Assembly (NCBI GenBank): GCA_947561585.1
Contig: CANNZV010001616.1
Span: forward strand, 1 to 64,000
Length of the DNA: 64,000 nt
Reading direction: 5' to 3'
Source: Caprella mutica
Taxonomy: Eukaryota > Arthropoda > Malacostraca > Amphipoda > Caprellidae
The notes beneath the pieces are model-generated. The model was not told the origin of the DNA, did not search any database, and worked only from the letters and a program-made list of their open reading frames with translations. This document shows positions 24,967 through 36,329 of the stretch, in pieces. The translations under genes and the position numbers were made by a program. Positions within the stretch are counted from its first letter, which is position 1. Each line of letters begins with the position of its first letter.

Positions 24967-24986
24967 GCGCAATCTCGAGATTGCGC
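24967..24986. repeat. perfect 20-bp palindrome GCGCAATCTCGAGATTGCGC
   Basis: The 20 bases equal their own reverse complement. GC-rich ends (preceded by CGCGCA) stand out in AT-rich surroundings. It could be a dimeric protein binding site or the core of a fold-back element. Confidence 0.8.
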
Positions 24987-25308
24987 AATTCAGTAAATTG
25001 TGCGGAACATATATACGAGCAGGTAAGATCCGTGCGAATAATGAAATTAGTATAGTTGAAATTTAAATGTATTTTAGTAATATATCTATAAATAAATATC
25101 ATATTACACTTTTAGATATTTTCATGCTGTTTAAATTTATATTTAAACTGAATGTCATATATTTCTAATATTTCAATGTTTATTCATCACTACAATTCAG
25201 TTTTGCTTTAAAATTTATAAAAATAATCTCTGATAAGTTCTACAGCTGAATTTAATATCAGCTAAAAATAACTCTGGAAATACTACCAAATAAAATATTA
25301 ATTTCTTC

Positions 25309-25562
25309 GTAAATTTATGAAATGAAGAGCAAGTGACACGACAAAAAAAGTTTACATCCTTTTATTTTTTTAGGGCTTTCGAATAAATCAATATTCATAA
25401 ATCGAATAAATCAAAAAGGTTGGAATGAATCATCGAATAAATCAAAAAGGTTGGAATGAATCATCAAATAAAATCAAAAAGGATGGAATAAATCATCGAA
25501 TGAATCAAAAAGGATGGAAACTTTTTTTGTCGTTTCACTCGCTCTTCATTTCATAAATTTAC
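25309..25562. mobile_element. fold-back element enclosing a 31-bp minisatellite
   Basis: Inverted arms of about 50 bp with few mismatches: left GTAAATTTATGAAATGAAGA then GCAAGTGACACGACAAAAAA; the right arm on the minus strand reads the same except GCGAGTGAAACGACAAAAAA. Between them lie about four copies of a 31 bp unit containing GAATAAATCAAAAAGGTTGG. No coding capacity, no convincing target duplication. Confidence 0.75.
25385..25512. repeat. 31-bp minisatellite inside the fold-back element
   Basis: Four imperfect copies of CGAATAAATCAAAAAGGTTG followed by GAATGAATCAT. The array fills the loop of the surrounding inverted repeat. Confidence 0.85.
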
Positions 25563-25638
25563 TAAGATTTCCAAGAAGGAAGCCAATAACAGAAATTAAT
25601 TACTTTATTATATTTATAACTCTCTATGTTTAACTATA

Positions 25639-26002
25639 CAATGAGAAAAAATTGTGAGTCAACCTGACTCCTCACTTGAGTCAACCTGACTTCCTCACTT
25701 GAGTCAACCTGACTTCCTCACTTGAGTCAACCTGACTCCTCACTTGAGTCAACCTGACTCCTCACTTGAGTCAATCTGACTCCTCACTTGAGTCAATCTG
25801 ACTCCTCACTTGAGTCAACTTGACTCCTCACTTGAGTCCAGGCTGGCTAAACTCTCCAATATTCGAGTCTTTTTCTTGATTGACTCTACCTGACTCAACC
25901 TGACTATGAATTAGGAGTCAATATGACTCTTGCATTTGAGTAGAATATTAGATTGAGTCAAATTAACTCAAATTTTGAGTCAATTTGACTTTTTTTTCAG
26001 TG
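25639..26002. mobile_element. TA-flanked MITE with CACTGAAAAAAA-type ends and internal array
   Basis: The left end is TA then CAATGAGAAAAAATTGTGAG, and the right end on the minus strand is TA then CACTGAAAAAAAAGTCAAAT. TA sits at 25637-25638 and 26003-26004. Most of the interior is the 22 bp GAGTCA-rich array and its decayed continuation, so the array appears to be part of the element. Tc1/mariner-type by target site; no transposase. Confidence 0.65.
25655..25847. repeat. 22-bp minisatellite carrying TGAGTCA in most units
   Basis: About nine copies of a 22 bp unit beginning GAGTCAACCTGACTC and ending CTCACTT. Most junctions create TGAGTCA, the consensus AP-1 (Jun/Fos) site. GAGTCA and TGACTC within a unit form a short inverted repeat. 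Decayed copies continue to about 25990. Confidence 0.92.
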
Positions 26003-26350
26003 TAGCCCATAATATGCATTACAAGTAATTTTTTTTAGATAATTTTTTATTCGATCTTCTGGAAGAAAAGGGTTGAATAATTGTATTTAATAAATTAAAT
26101 ACAGTTTATACTAATATTTATATCATGTAATGTATAAATATACATATTCAAGAATTTGATCGATATACTGAAAGGCATGCAATTAACCTTGACACTTCTT
26201 TGAGTTGTTCAATCAACTTAGTCGGTTGAGACATGATCGGGTTAGAAGTTTCAATTGTTTCTTTTTCAGTTATTTTTTATATGTAGTCAATGAGGATATT
26301 TTTGACTTCTGATTAATTAAATTTGATTTACTTAAACCATTAAATTTCGG

Positions 26351-26525
26351 GTAATCGAACAGCCCCACATTTTCGTTCATCTAAGAAGAAATATTAAATT
26401 AAACTTTTTTAATTGGTATCCATGATGTCTTCTGGTATCCTGGATACAAACAATAAAATAGTTGGTTGACATGTTTAATTTAACATTCTTTCTGTATGGC
26501 CAAGAATGTGGAACCGTTCGATTAC
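26351..26525. mobile_element. MITE family B, copy 1 (GTAATCGAAC ends)
   Basis: Terminal inverted repeats: GTAATCGAACAGCCCCACAT at the left, and GTAATCGAACGGTTCCACAT at the right read on the minus strand. The 175 bp element has no coding capacity. Related ends occur at 45770-45923 and 51437-51543. Confidence 0.7.
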
Positions 26526-26529
26526 TCTG

Positions 26530-27760
26530 AACTTACTCTTGCTTTAAAAAGGTAATTATTGTAGATCCGAATTAGAATATTGATTATGACTAAAAAGTCA
26601 AGGTTCATATTCCGAAGCAGTTAAGAAAACTTTAAGTGATTAAAACTTTAAACTCAATTGAACTCAGTAGGTTACACACTTTAAAATGATATTAGATTGC
26701 TTTGTTTCGTGATAAAAGATAATTAAATGTTCTGCTTGTATATTCTCCTTCATCTTTTTTTGGCTCTAAGAATAATGATAATATATAATACAAATATATA
26801 TTAAAGACATAATGTAAAACATATCAAATCATAATAATATAAACTACAAAAATTCATATTCAAAAGTCATAGTGAATAAAACTAAAAATGTTATAATAAA
26901 ATATTCCTACAACTTAAAATTTAATTCTTCTTACAAAGCCGCCTGGACCAAAAAAGTTACATTATATATCTTGAAATCTTTTATTATTCCTGCACCGTAA
27001 ATTCTCCAGCGATATCTATTATTGTGTTATTAAAAACAATATCAATTTCCAGTAATTAGTAACAGAATTCTCTACACCGGAAAATATCTCACACCGCACG
27101 CAAGCAGCAGTAAATTTTCCATGCCCGGGAATCCGAGATGTTGTTGCTATGCTGAATCCAAATCCCAAACCGTACTGTGCCCCTCCTCCCTCCCCCTCAA
27201 TAGGCCCCATTTAAAGGGGCGGGGGGTAACGTGCCCACCCCGTCTGGGTATTCGTACCCTAAGACCCAGCTTCGATTTTCACCGAAATTCGTTTGACCTA
27301 AATAGAGCCGTAAGGAGAATATACGACAGAAGTAGTCCTAGGAGTCTAGAAACCTAGTATAAGTGTACCATGGATACTTATACAGTATCCATGATACCAG
27401 GATACATACTAAAACGCATCCATCATAGGCTCATACTGATAATAAATGAATAAAAATGTTGTGATGACATAGGAACATGGTGGTTACAATTATTTGTTAT
27501 CTACTGACACACGGACAATACGTTTTTGTAACAATTATGGCAATTTATCAAATATAAATGGCCTAAAATAGGAAAAGTGTGCCTGGATTTTATATGATAA
27601 TTTAAAAAGTAATTATTACCCTCAGTTTTATTCAGCACTATCATAATGCAAGTTAAATATGTAATTTTAAAATTAGGGTAGTATAAAGGCAGGCCACCGG
27701 TAGTGCAATCCTTACATCTTGGTAAATTATGCCGTAAAGATTTGACATTATTTAAGAGAT
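26530..27760. other. AT-rich sequence with a GC-rich island near 27.1-27.26 kb
   Basis: Mostly AT-rich. Between about 27120 and 27260 composition shifts sharply to GC-rich, with the inverted repeat GCCCC-ATTTAAA-GGGGC. Frames are open on both strands there (27121-27357 plus; 27019-27210 minus) but I recognise neither. Just downstream CATGGATAC and GTATCCATG form a 9 bp hairpin near 27369-27393. Confidence 0.4.
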
Positions 27761-27761
27761 G

Positions 27762-28501
27762 AATGTACTATCAGAAAAAAAAGTCATTGTGAGGATGTAC
27801 TATCTGAGAAAAGAGTCAATGTGATGATGTACTATTAGAGAAAAGAGTCACTGTGATGATGTACTATCAGAGAAAAGAGTCACTGTGATGATGTACTATC
27901 AGAGAAAAGAGTCACTGTGATGATGTACTATCAGAGAAAAGAGTCACTGTGATGATGTACTATCAGAGAAAAGAGTCACTGTGATGATGTACTATCAGAG
28001 AAAAGAGTCACTGTGATGATGTACTATCAGAGAAAAGAGTCATCGTGATGATGTACTATCAGAGAAAAGAGTCATCGTGATGATGTACTATCAGAGAAAA
28101 GAGTCACTGTGATGATGTACTATCAGAGAAAAGAATCACTGTGATGATGTACTATCAGAGAAAAGAGTCATTGTGATGATGTACTATCAGAGAAAAGAGT
28201 CACTGTGATGATGTACTATCAGAGAAAAGAGTCACTGTGATGATGTACTATCAGAGAAAAGAGTCATCGTGATGATGTACTATCAGAGAAAAGAGTCATT
28301 GTGATGATGTACTATCAGAGAAAAGAGTCACTGTGATGATGTACTATCAGAGAAAAGAGTCACTGCGATGATGTACTATCAGAGAAAAGAGTCATCGTGA
28401 TGATGTACTATCAGAGAAAAGAGTCATTGTGATGATGTACTATCAGAGAAAAGAGTCATTGTGATGATGTACTATCAGAGAAAAGAGTCATTGTGATGAT
28501 G
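27762..28501. repeat. 32-bp minisatellite family A, locus 2 (inverted)
   Basis: About 23 copies of the reverse complement of the locus 1 and 3 unit: GATGATGTACTATCAG then AGAAAAGAGTCACTGT. Variants are mostly single-base (ATCG, ATTG for ACTG), so the array is quite homogeneous. The left edge is degenerate and the right edge abrupt. Confidence 0.96.
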
Positions 28502-28504
28502 TAA

Positions 28505-29732
28505 CCTGTACTTATTACAACTCATACTTACAATAATCATCGAATATGATTGGGACACATTTCGTTTCTATTGCCACTGAAATAGAAAATATTTTAGGAG
28601 TATGTTTGATAATTTGTTGGTTGTTTTCAGTCAAAGTTGTTTTCGCCGTAACTTATGCAGGTAAGGTAAATCAAATACAATTATATTGTAATTAATATAA
28701 CTTATTTACCATATAATTATTGTATATATATCACTTGCATAATTTACGGTGAACACAGCTCAACTGAAAACGAGACACTAAATTCCTATATTTTTACTTC
28801 AAAACTGTTTCTAAATCAGATGAAATAAAATCGAGACATGTCCTGCATTAATTACATTGCCATTAGTGAGAGTAATAATAAGAGTGGGAAATGCTTGTAA
28901 TTAATTCTTCAGCACTATCAGACTAATTTTCTTTATTTAATTCATTAATAATTGAAGAAATAACATTATTCGAATAACAGTGTATTAAAGAAAACATTGG
29001 GCTATTTATTAATCTCAATTTATTTAAATACATTCGCCTACAATAAAATGTCTAATATTTTTATTGTTTTAACAGCCAATTTTTCTCCACTAAGAACAAG
29101 AGGGTACAGAGATAACAGCATTTGCCTTATAAATGGCAGTGCGTGTTTTAGCCTTTACTCTCACTATTTTTTGATGATATAAATTCTACTGGAACACTTG
29201 TTGTCTGGTGGTATAAGGGAGATAATGGTAATCTAATTATCATAACAGACATGCCAAGTGAATATAGACAGACAATTCAACAAATGAACTGTCTGGTAAT
29301 CTACAGACAATGAGTAATGCATAGATTTTTACACAGTTTACTATTTTCAAAAAATAAATGTAATCGTAATTCTTTATTAATTTTTTGCCTCATGTAAATT
29401 TATGATAATTATTCTTAGTTACAATAAGTTATTGAATAATAATTAAAATGTATGATATTACAACCCTACATCGAACTAACGAAAATTAGGTCTCAATAAA
29501 GGACTGAAGGTCGAGGATTCGATACACAGTTGTTATCTAGGAAACCTGTGGTTTAAATTGAACGATTTTTTATCAGTTTATATATTTTATCATATATATG
29601 TTCTGTGCAAAAATTTTTATACATAGTATTTATAGAAACAAAGTTATTATATTGAATGCATTTTTTTTGAACTGCATACGGGATACTTCAGGGCTAGAGA
29701 AACACCACAAGAACTCAGTAAATTACAGAATA
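28505..29732. other. AT-rich unique sequence
   Basis: Small frames at 28997-29182 and 29598-29795 are not recognisable; the second overlaps the next MITE. No array. Confidence 0.4.
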
Positions 29733-29740
29733 TTAATCAT

Positions 29741-29919
29741 AAGGGCTGGGACAATATGCTTTAAAAACTATAGATCCCGAAATTTTAATAGATGAAACGA
29801 AATGAAATGGTATTGAATACTATATACCGCTGGTGTAGAACTATTCAATTCTCTTTAATTCTCTCCGTCTATAATATTTTAGGGATCTATAGTTTTTGAA
29901 GCATATTGTCCCAGCCCTG
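29741..29919. mobile_element. hAT-like MITE, copy 2
   Basis: The 179 bp element runs from AAGGGCTGGGACAATATGCT to a right end that on the minus strand starts CAGGGCTGGGACAATATGCT. It is flanked by TTAATCAT and CTAATCAT, an 8 bp duplication with one mismatch. Its interior matches copy 1 when reverse complemented (AGCGGTATATAGTATTC region), so the two are inserted in opposite orientation. Confidence 0.8.
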
Positions 29920-31480
29920 CTAATCATCATCATACATGGAATATTATTTTGTTGGAAAATTAAGAATAAGACCATTTACAAAAATGTATAATGAAAACGT
30001 CATGAAATATTAGCGTATTCAAAGCATGTACAAATAAATTATCACTCTTGAAAGGTCTTGTAGAGCTCAAACTCGTCAGTCAGTTTTTAAGGGCAAGAAG
30101 AAACAAGGCGGAGAAATTAATGTTTCAGTAAAATATATTCATGTTAATTTGCCGCTATTAAAATGTTTTTTTTTATATCTTCAGATGAGAAACAAATAAG
30201 TTAGTAATATAACCCAGTCGCTAAATTTGTAATCGATAGATTGGTGATTCTAATGATCCTATTTTACGGAAAGATATATCATAATTATAGACATTAAAAT
30301 TGATTTTTTTTGTACGGAATATCGGACAAGAAACATTGAAAAAATAATTATTTTAATTAAATTTGTGATAAATTAAGTTTGGTTTTCATGATGTAGATTT
30401 CAGTTACTATCACCACTTCATTTTCCTCTTCTATTCCTTAGTAAAGCCATCGGTGATTTTGTCCTTTTTTTTCGTTTCACTGAGTAGCTTCTCTGCATCC
30501 ACGAGCAATGTCACTGACTGGTGGTAGGTGACTTTATCCATTGAGCCACATGTCTTCCTGACTGTTTCTTCCAGTCCCTTGTATTCAATTTTATTTTAGG
30601 TTCCATGGTAAATCATAAAGTTAAATCGTAAATATAATAAATGTAAAATTTTAAAGCCTATCATCTTGGTATTCCTAACAAACAAAAATAACGACGATAA
30701 TGACTGACATTTTATTTCATGGTAAATACGATCAATAGTTATTTGATATTCGTCGCATTTACCGGAAATATTGTTGTCGTTTACGGTATATATTATTTAC
30801 CGTTATAATATAATTTATTTACTCTATTTTCCTGCCTAAGATAATTCATTCTCTCGAATTAGTTGGCAAGTTTTCTTTCTTTCATTTTTCGCAGGGTATA
30901 AATCAACAAAAAATAAAGAAAGAAAGTCACTCCGAACACTTTACCAGTTAATGCAAACTGGTGTCATAAAGAGATTAATACTGCGCTTTAATAATATAAA
31001 CATCAAATTGTGTACCTAAAATTAATTGACCTAGAAATAAATTATCAATTGAAAGTTCAGATATCTTAAAAATTACTCTGAAACATTATAAAATGAATAA
31101 TTATAATCAAAATAACAAATTTCCTTGAAAATTGACTAGTTTGGCTTAATCGCCAACAATAATTCTAATTACAATTTAAAGTTTGATTTGATGTAAAAAT
31201 ATATATCGCTAACAAATATAATTTAGTAATATCCAAATATTCATATTTCATTTAATTCATTAATAATCCAAAAGAAACATATATATTAATTTAAAATATA
31301 ATAGGGTATGTGCCAAGATATCGAACAATTCTAGATAAACAGAAAAATAATTATTTATTTAACTTTCATTGCAGTTGGATTCCATGATAATTGCAGGTAT
31401 TATGAACATCACTTAAAATGAAGGTTAGATAATAATTATTATACATTTTATTTTACGTGTCCGAAAATATAGAATAAGCC
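29920..31480. other. AT-rich sequence
   Basis: No gene seen. It includes the dispersed repeat copy at 30421-30592, listed separately. Confidence 0.4.
30421..30592. repeat. dispersed repeat C, copy 1
   Basis: It aligns in the same orientation with 51827-51981. Shared phrases include GAGCAATGTCA, GACTGGTGGTAG and TTCCAGTCCCTTGTA at matching spacing. I do not recognise the family. Such similarity over about 160 bp between loci 21 kb apart points to an interspersed element, probably a SINE or a LINE tail. Confidence 0.6.
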
Positions 31481-31484
31481 TATA

Positions 31485-31686
31485 GGTCCGCTTCACACTC
31501 GCGTTTTTTAACACTGCGGGAAAAAAAATTATTAACATATGTGTTGAAATTTGCGTTTTTTTTATCGCTAAAGGAAAATCACATTAAATTTTTCCTCCAG
31601 CGATAAAAAAATCGCAAGTGTAAACACATTCAAGATGAGCTTTTTTCCCCGCCGTGTTAAAAAAAAACGCTAGTGTGAAGCAGGCC
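31485..31686. mobile_element. 202-bp nearly complete palindrome (MITE)
   Basis: Ends are GGTCCGCTTCACACTCGCG and, on the minus strand, GGCCTGCTTCACACTAGCG. Pairing continues through TTTTTTAACAC, GCGGGGAAAAAA and an inner pair, TTTTATCGCTAAAGGAAAA with TTTTTCCTCCAGCGATAAAA, so the whole element can fold on itself. No target duplication is obvious. GGCC-type ends followed by TTCACAC suggest a PIF/Harbinger- or hAT-related MITE, but this is inference. Confidence 0.75.
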
Positions 31687-31689
31687 TTC

Positions 31690-32400
31690 ACTCGGAACAT
31701 ACCTACTTCACACCCACATCTTTTTTCGAGTGGGTTGCATCGCAGCAATGCAGGCAGGCCATTATAGTCCTTAACTGCAATCTAGTAAATAATGAGCTGC
31801 AAGCAAATCACGAGAGGTGGGGGGGGGGGGGTAGCCATAGGGTTTAGTTTATGTGTCTGGGTATAGAATAAGTAGGCACGTATGTAGCACATAGTAAGAC
31901 GTTAGAGTTCAACAACTCCGTCAACTGCTATGAGACGTGCATTATTTAACCAATACATTATCATTATCATGTTCTTTAATCCATTTTTCATATTTTATAA
32001 TCAATAGTTCATGTCATTAAAAACCATAAATTATGTTTTTGTAATCCCTAATATATCTAATTGTTATAATAAATTTATAATCCATATATCATGTTGATAT
32101 ATTTTTGATATCAAGTTTTCTTATTAATTTTATTATTAATAATAATTATTATGTTCACTATTAATCATATAAAATATGATCATCATGTTTCTATAATCTG
32201 TATATCTAATTAGAATCATGTTTATATTTATTCATTCTGTTTACTATCATTTTATCTATTTATTTTCTTATTTTTTTCATAATTCATACCTACATGAGTG
32301 TGTCGAAAGTCGCAAGCTAATTTTGAAAAAGAATTACGATAAAACTAAGAAAAATTTAATGTTCTTGTTATTATAACTGATAAAAAAAATTTAATTTACA
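31690..32400. other. sequence with a poly-G tract, otherwise AT-rich
   Basis: A 14-base G run lies near 31817-31830. The rest is AT-rich with no gene or array seen. Confidence 0.5.
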
Positions 32401-32457
32401 TTTTATTTAAACATTTTGAAGAATAAATCATTTGTACAGGCTATTTAAGATTAAAAA

Positions 32458-32679
32458 TTACAGAAAGGTGACCCATAACAATTGTGGGAACTCATCTAAT
32501 TCTAATGGATCTACATGCAGGCGGGAGCAGTCGGCGGCCAACCCCGCTCGGCACCAGAGGGGCTGCGGTGGTCGGGAGCCGGAGGAGGGACCGCGCCCCT
32601 GACGGGGGCGCTTGGTCAAGATGATGATGCCAAGGAAGTCGTCGAAGCTTCGTTTTAACCAGTTTAAAATACTCAAAAT
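32458..32679 (-). CDS. candidate 3'-terminal exon, GC-rich, unrecognised
   Basis: On the minus strand an acceptor-like GTTTGTTTCAG ends at 32680. It is followed by an open frame of about 73 codons ending in TAA at 32458-32460. AATAAA on the same strand (plus-strand 32402-32407) lies about 50 bases past the stop. The frame has much higher G+C than its surroundings, with G/C-ending codons from about codon 12 to 57, and contains FDDFLGIIILTKRPRQGRGP. A second minus-strand frame is also open here, so the phase is uncertain. I recognise no domain. Alternatives are a GC-rich transposon fragment or a non-coding GC island. Confidence 0.3.
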   Translation of the reverse strand: MLSILNWLKRSFDDFLGIIILTKRPRQGRGPSSGSRPPQPLWCRAGLAADCSRLHVDPLELDEFPQLLWVTFL

Positions 32680-32719
32680 CTGAAACAAACGAATTATCAT
32701 CCATACAAAATTCAACTGA

Positions 32720-34640
32720 CCGACAAATTAGAAATCAATGGCCGCCAGCACGCTCGAAAAATAAGTATAGAAACTGAAGTGTTGAAAATCCCCAAAATCA
32801 TTCATAATCTCCTACTTCATTCTCAAAAGATCGTCTGTTGCGGTATGACATGCAAGAATTATCGACGAGAACGAGGAAACAGTGACTGTTACAGTAGCCT
32901 CATTTCGAAAATGTATTCAGGACTATTTAATATCAAAAATGCTAGATGATAATATTGATGATATGTGGTTGCAAAGATGGTGTATGAACGCACACAGTAA
33001 CAGAATTTAATTAACTTCTCAAAGACTTTTTCCCGAATCGATTGATGTCGCGACTATATGTAATGTTACTTGGGCGTCTAGATCTCTTGATTTGAATCTT
33101 TCATATTTACCTTCTTATGAGGATATTTAAAAGCAGAAACTTTACATTTAGAGAAGATATGAAATCTATTATTATTCAAAATATTCACACAAAATGTAAA
33201 GTTATGGAAACTATGGTAAAAAGAAAACTTATGTTCATAAACGATAATGAAAAATGTTTTATCATTCACAATTTGGTAAAATTCACAAAGTTGCACTAAA
33301 CGTTGTGATATAAAACTTACTGATTAATAATAAATAGGTGTTGAATAAATATAAATGTCTAATATATATTTGATAAAATATATTTAATGTTGACCATCTT
33401 AATCCTTTCAAAAATATATTATCAAAAGATATAAAATCATTGCTATCTTCAGAAATTGTTGTAACCTTTAATAATGATCAGTCACTATTGACTTCCTTGT
33501 TTGTAATTAATTAATATCATTTTATGATGACGGCAAACGTAATATAACTTCTGTACGACCATTTATTCAACCATTACCGGTGATTTTGCTAGCCTCGAAC
33601 CTGTTTACCAGACACTTTATGGCCTCGACAGCATTCACACCAAAGTTATGACTAGAAAAACAGCATGCAGCCCAACCAGCCAGGAGGTGTGCTCTCCGGC
33701 TCTAAAAGAATGGTCACACTACTAAGAATTTTAGGGGTTTTACCTTATATAGGTGCAGGAAACTTCTGTTTGGTGTTATGGAAAAGGCTTATCAAATCAT
33801 TTCCATAAACCATATTATGTACATTGGACAACTTAAAAAAATTTAACAATTTTTCTCTAGAATATTTTCCTACTAAGGAGTGTTTTGACCCTAAAAACAC
33901 TGTTAATTAGTATAGGTAAGTACTAAGAGGAAAATTTTGTTTTGAATGTTTGATAACTGAGGATGTGAAGGAATTTCTTCGTCGTCCTCAATCATAGAAT
34001 AAGCTGCATCAAATTTTTATCAGGAAGGTATTTGGAACTTACTGAGAATAAAGTACATATTGATGGTGTTTGTAAAATAATAATGTTATGAAAAATATAT
34101 TACATGCAAGAATAATTCAAATAATGAATCAAGATAACCTACCAATTTTCGCTAAAACCGAACAGTTCTTATGGTTATGAACGTGAACGAAAGTTTAAAT
34201 TTTACATGTGCTGAACACAAATGGCATTTAACATATTTTTTTAATATATATAGAAGTAATTTGTAATTAAAAGTTTGCAAATTGCTGAAGGTTACCTTCT
34301 CTCCACGCACCGGTGGATAATTTTGTCACCACACTGAGGTAGAAACGCTTGCAATTCAGCAGATAGGACCTGGAGCCAATAAGTCTCGGTGCATTAGTCA
34401 GTATCACAACTAATTTATATTATTAAAGCAATGCAAGCAAATTTTAATTACCATAATATGGCTATAAATAGCAGGAACTTTACTATCAAACACTGTATAA
34501 AATCGCAATAAAGTTAGAATGTAAAACATTACTACACAGGTAATTGTTAAATATCCCCACAGATTTATGCCTAATATCTCGTGTAAAGACAGAATTCCAT
34601 CTTAGATTTCTTCAAAAGGGAACTGTTCGTAGAGGTGCTT
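32720..34640. other. AT-rich unique sequence
   Basis: No array. A short hydrophobic frame near 33710-33814 and complementary frames near 33078-33299 are not recognisable as genes. Confidence 0.4.
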
Positions 34641-34655
34641 TTCTCCTTCAAAAGA

Positions 34656-34701
34656 CGTGGAAGGTAAGCCCTATGGTATGCAGCTGACGGGACCTTCCAC
34701 G
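34656..34701. repeat. hairpin with 10-bp perfect stem
   Basis: CGTGGAAGGT (34656-34665) and ACCTTCCACG (34692-34701) with a 26 base loop, just upstream of the 25-bp array. Confidence 0.7.
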
Positions 34702-34785
34702 ACTAGAAAGGGCCAGTGATACAGAAGATTTAATGCCTCCTGGGTATGTGTCTGGCTTGAAGACCGAAGAGACGGAATGACCAGG

Positions 34786-36320
34786 TAACGTCTGAAGAGA
34801 ACAACTAAACTAACGTCTGAAGGGAACAACTAAACTAACGTCTGAAGAGAACAACTAAACTAACGTCTGAAGGGAACAACTAAACTAACGTCTGAAGGGA
34901 ACAACTAAACTAACGTCTGAAGGGAACAGCTAAACTAACGTCTGAAGGGAACAGCTAAACTAACGTCTGAAGGGAACAACTAAACTAACGTCTGAAGGGA
35001 ACAACTAAACTAACGTCTGAAGGGAACAACTAAACTAACGTCTGAAGGGAACAACTAAACTAACGTCTGAAGTGAACAACTGAACTAACGTCTGAAGGGA
35101 ACAGCTAAACTAACATCTGAAGGGAACAGCTAAACTAACGTCTGAAGGGAACAACTAAACTAACGTCTGAAGGGAACAACTAAACTAACGTCTGAAGGGA
35201 ACAACTAAACTAACGTCTGAAGAGAATTGCTAAACTAACGTCTGAAGGGAATTGCTAAACTAACGTCTGAAGGGAATAGCTAAACTAACGTCTGAAGGGA
35301 ACAACTGAACTAACGTCTGAAGGGAACAACTAAACTAACGTCTGAAGGGAACAGCTAAACTAACATCTGAAGGGAACAGCTAAACTAACGTCTGGAGGGA
35401 ACAACTAAACTAACGTCTGAAGGGAACAACTAAACTAACGTCTGAAGGGAACAACTAAACTAACGTCTGAAGAGAATTGCTAAACTAACGTCTGAAGGGA
35501 ATTGCTAAACTAACGTCTGAAGGGAATAGCTAAACTAACGTCTGAAGGGAACAACTGAACTAACGTCTGAAGGGAACAACTAAACTAACGTCTGAAGGGG
35601 ACAACTAAACTAACGTCTGAAGGGAACAACTAAATTAACGTCTGAAGGGAACAACTAAACTAACGTCTGAAGGGAACAAGCAAACTAACGTCGGAAGGGA
35701 ATAGCTAAACTAACGTCTGAAGGGAACAACTAAACTAACGTCTGAAGAGAATTGCTAAACTAACGTCTGAAGGGAACAACTAAACTAACGTCTGAAGAGA
35801 ATTGCTAAACTAACGTCTGAAGGGAATAGCTAAACTATCGTCTGAAGGGAACAACTAAACTAACGTCTGAAGGGAATAACTAAACTAACGTCTGAAGGGA
35901 ACAACTAAACTAACGTCTGAAGAGAATTGCTAAACTAACGTCTGAAGGGAATAGCTAAACTAACGTCTGAAGGGAACAACTAAACTAACGTCTGAAGGGA
36001 ACAATTAAATTAACGTCTGAAAGCAACAATTAAACTAACGTCTGAAAGCAACAACTAAACTAACGTCTGAAAGCAACATCTAACTAACGTCAGTGAGGAA
36101 CAGCTAAACTAACTTGTGAAAGTAGAGAACAGCTAAACAAACATCTGAAGATAGAGAACATCTGAACTGACGTCTGAAGATAGAGGACAGGTAAACTAAC
36201 ATCTGAAGATAGAGAACATCTAAACTAACATCTGAAGATAGAGAAAACAGATGAACTAACGTCTGAAGAGAGCCAGAGAATAGTTAATTAAACGAACGTC
36301 TGAAAGTAGAAAACAGCCAC
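34786..36320. repeat. 25-bp minisatellite, unit starting TAACGTCTGAAGGGAACAAC
   Basis: About 52 good copies to about 36080, then decayed copies with insertions (AGATAGAGAAC) to about 36320. Variant blocks recur: the runs with AGAGAATTGC, GGGAATTGC and GGGAATAGC appear near 35220 and again near 35460 about 240 bp apart, showing block duplication. No long open frame because 25 is not a multiple of three. Confidence 0.97.
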
Positions 36321-36329
36321 GCCGATGCC

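Noticed and set aside
33710..33814. Hydrophobic frame with LLRILGVLPYIGAG, vaguely like the start of an insect chemoreceptor
   Set aside because: Only about 35 codons before a stop, with no continuing similarity in other frames; too little to support a call.
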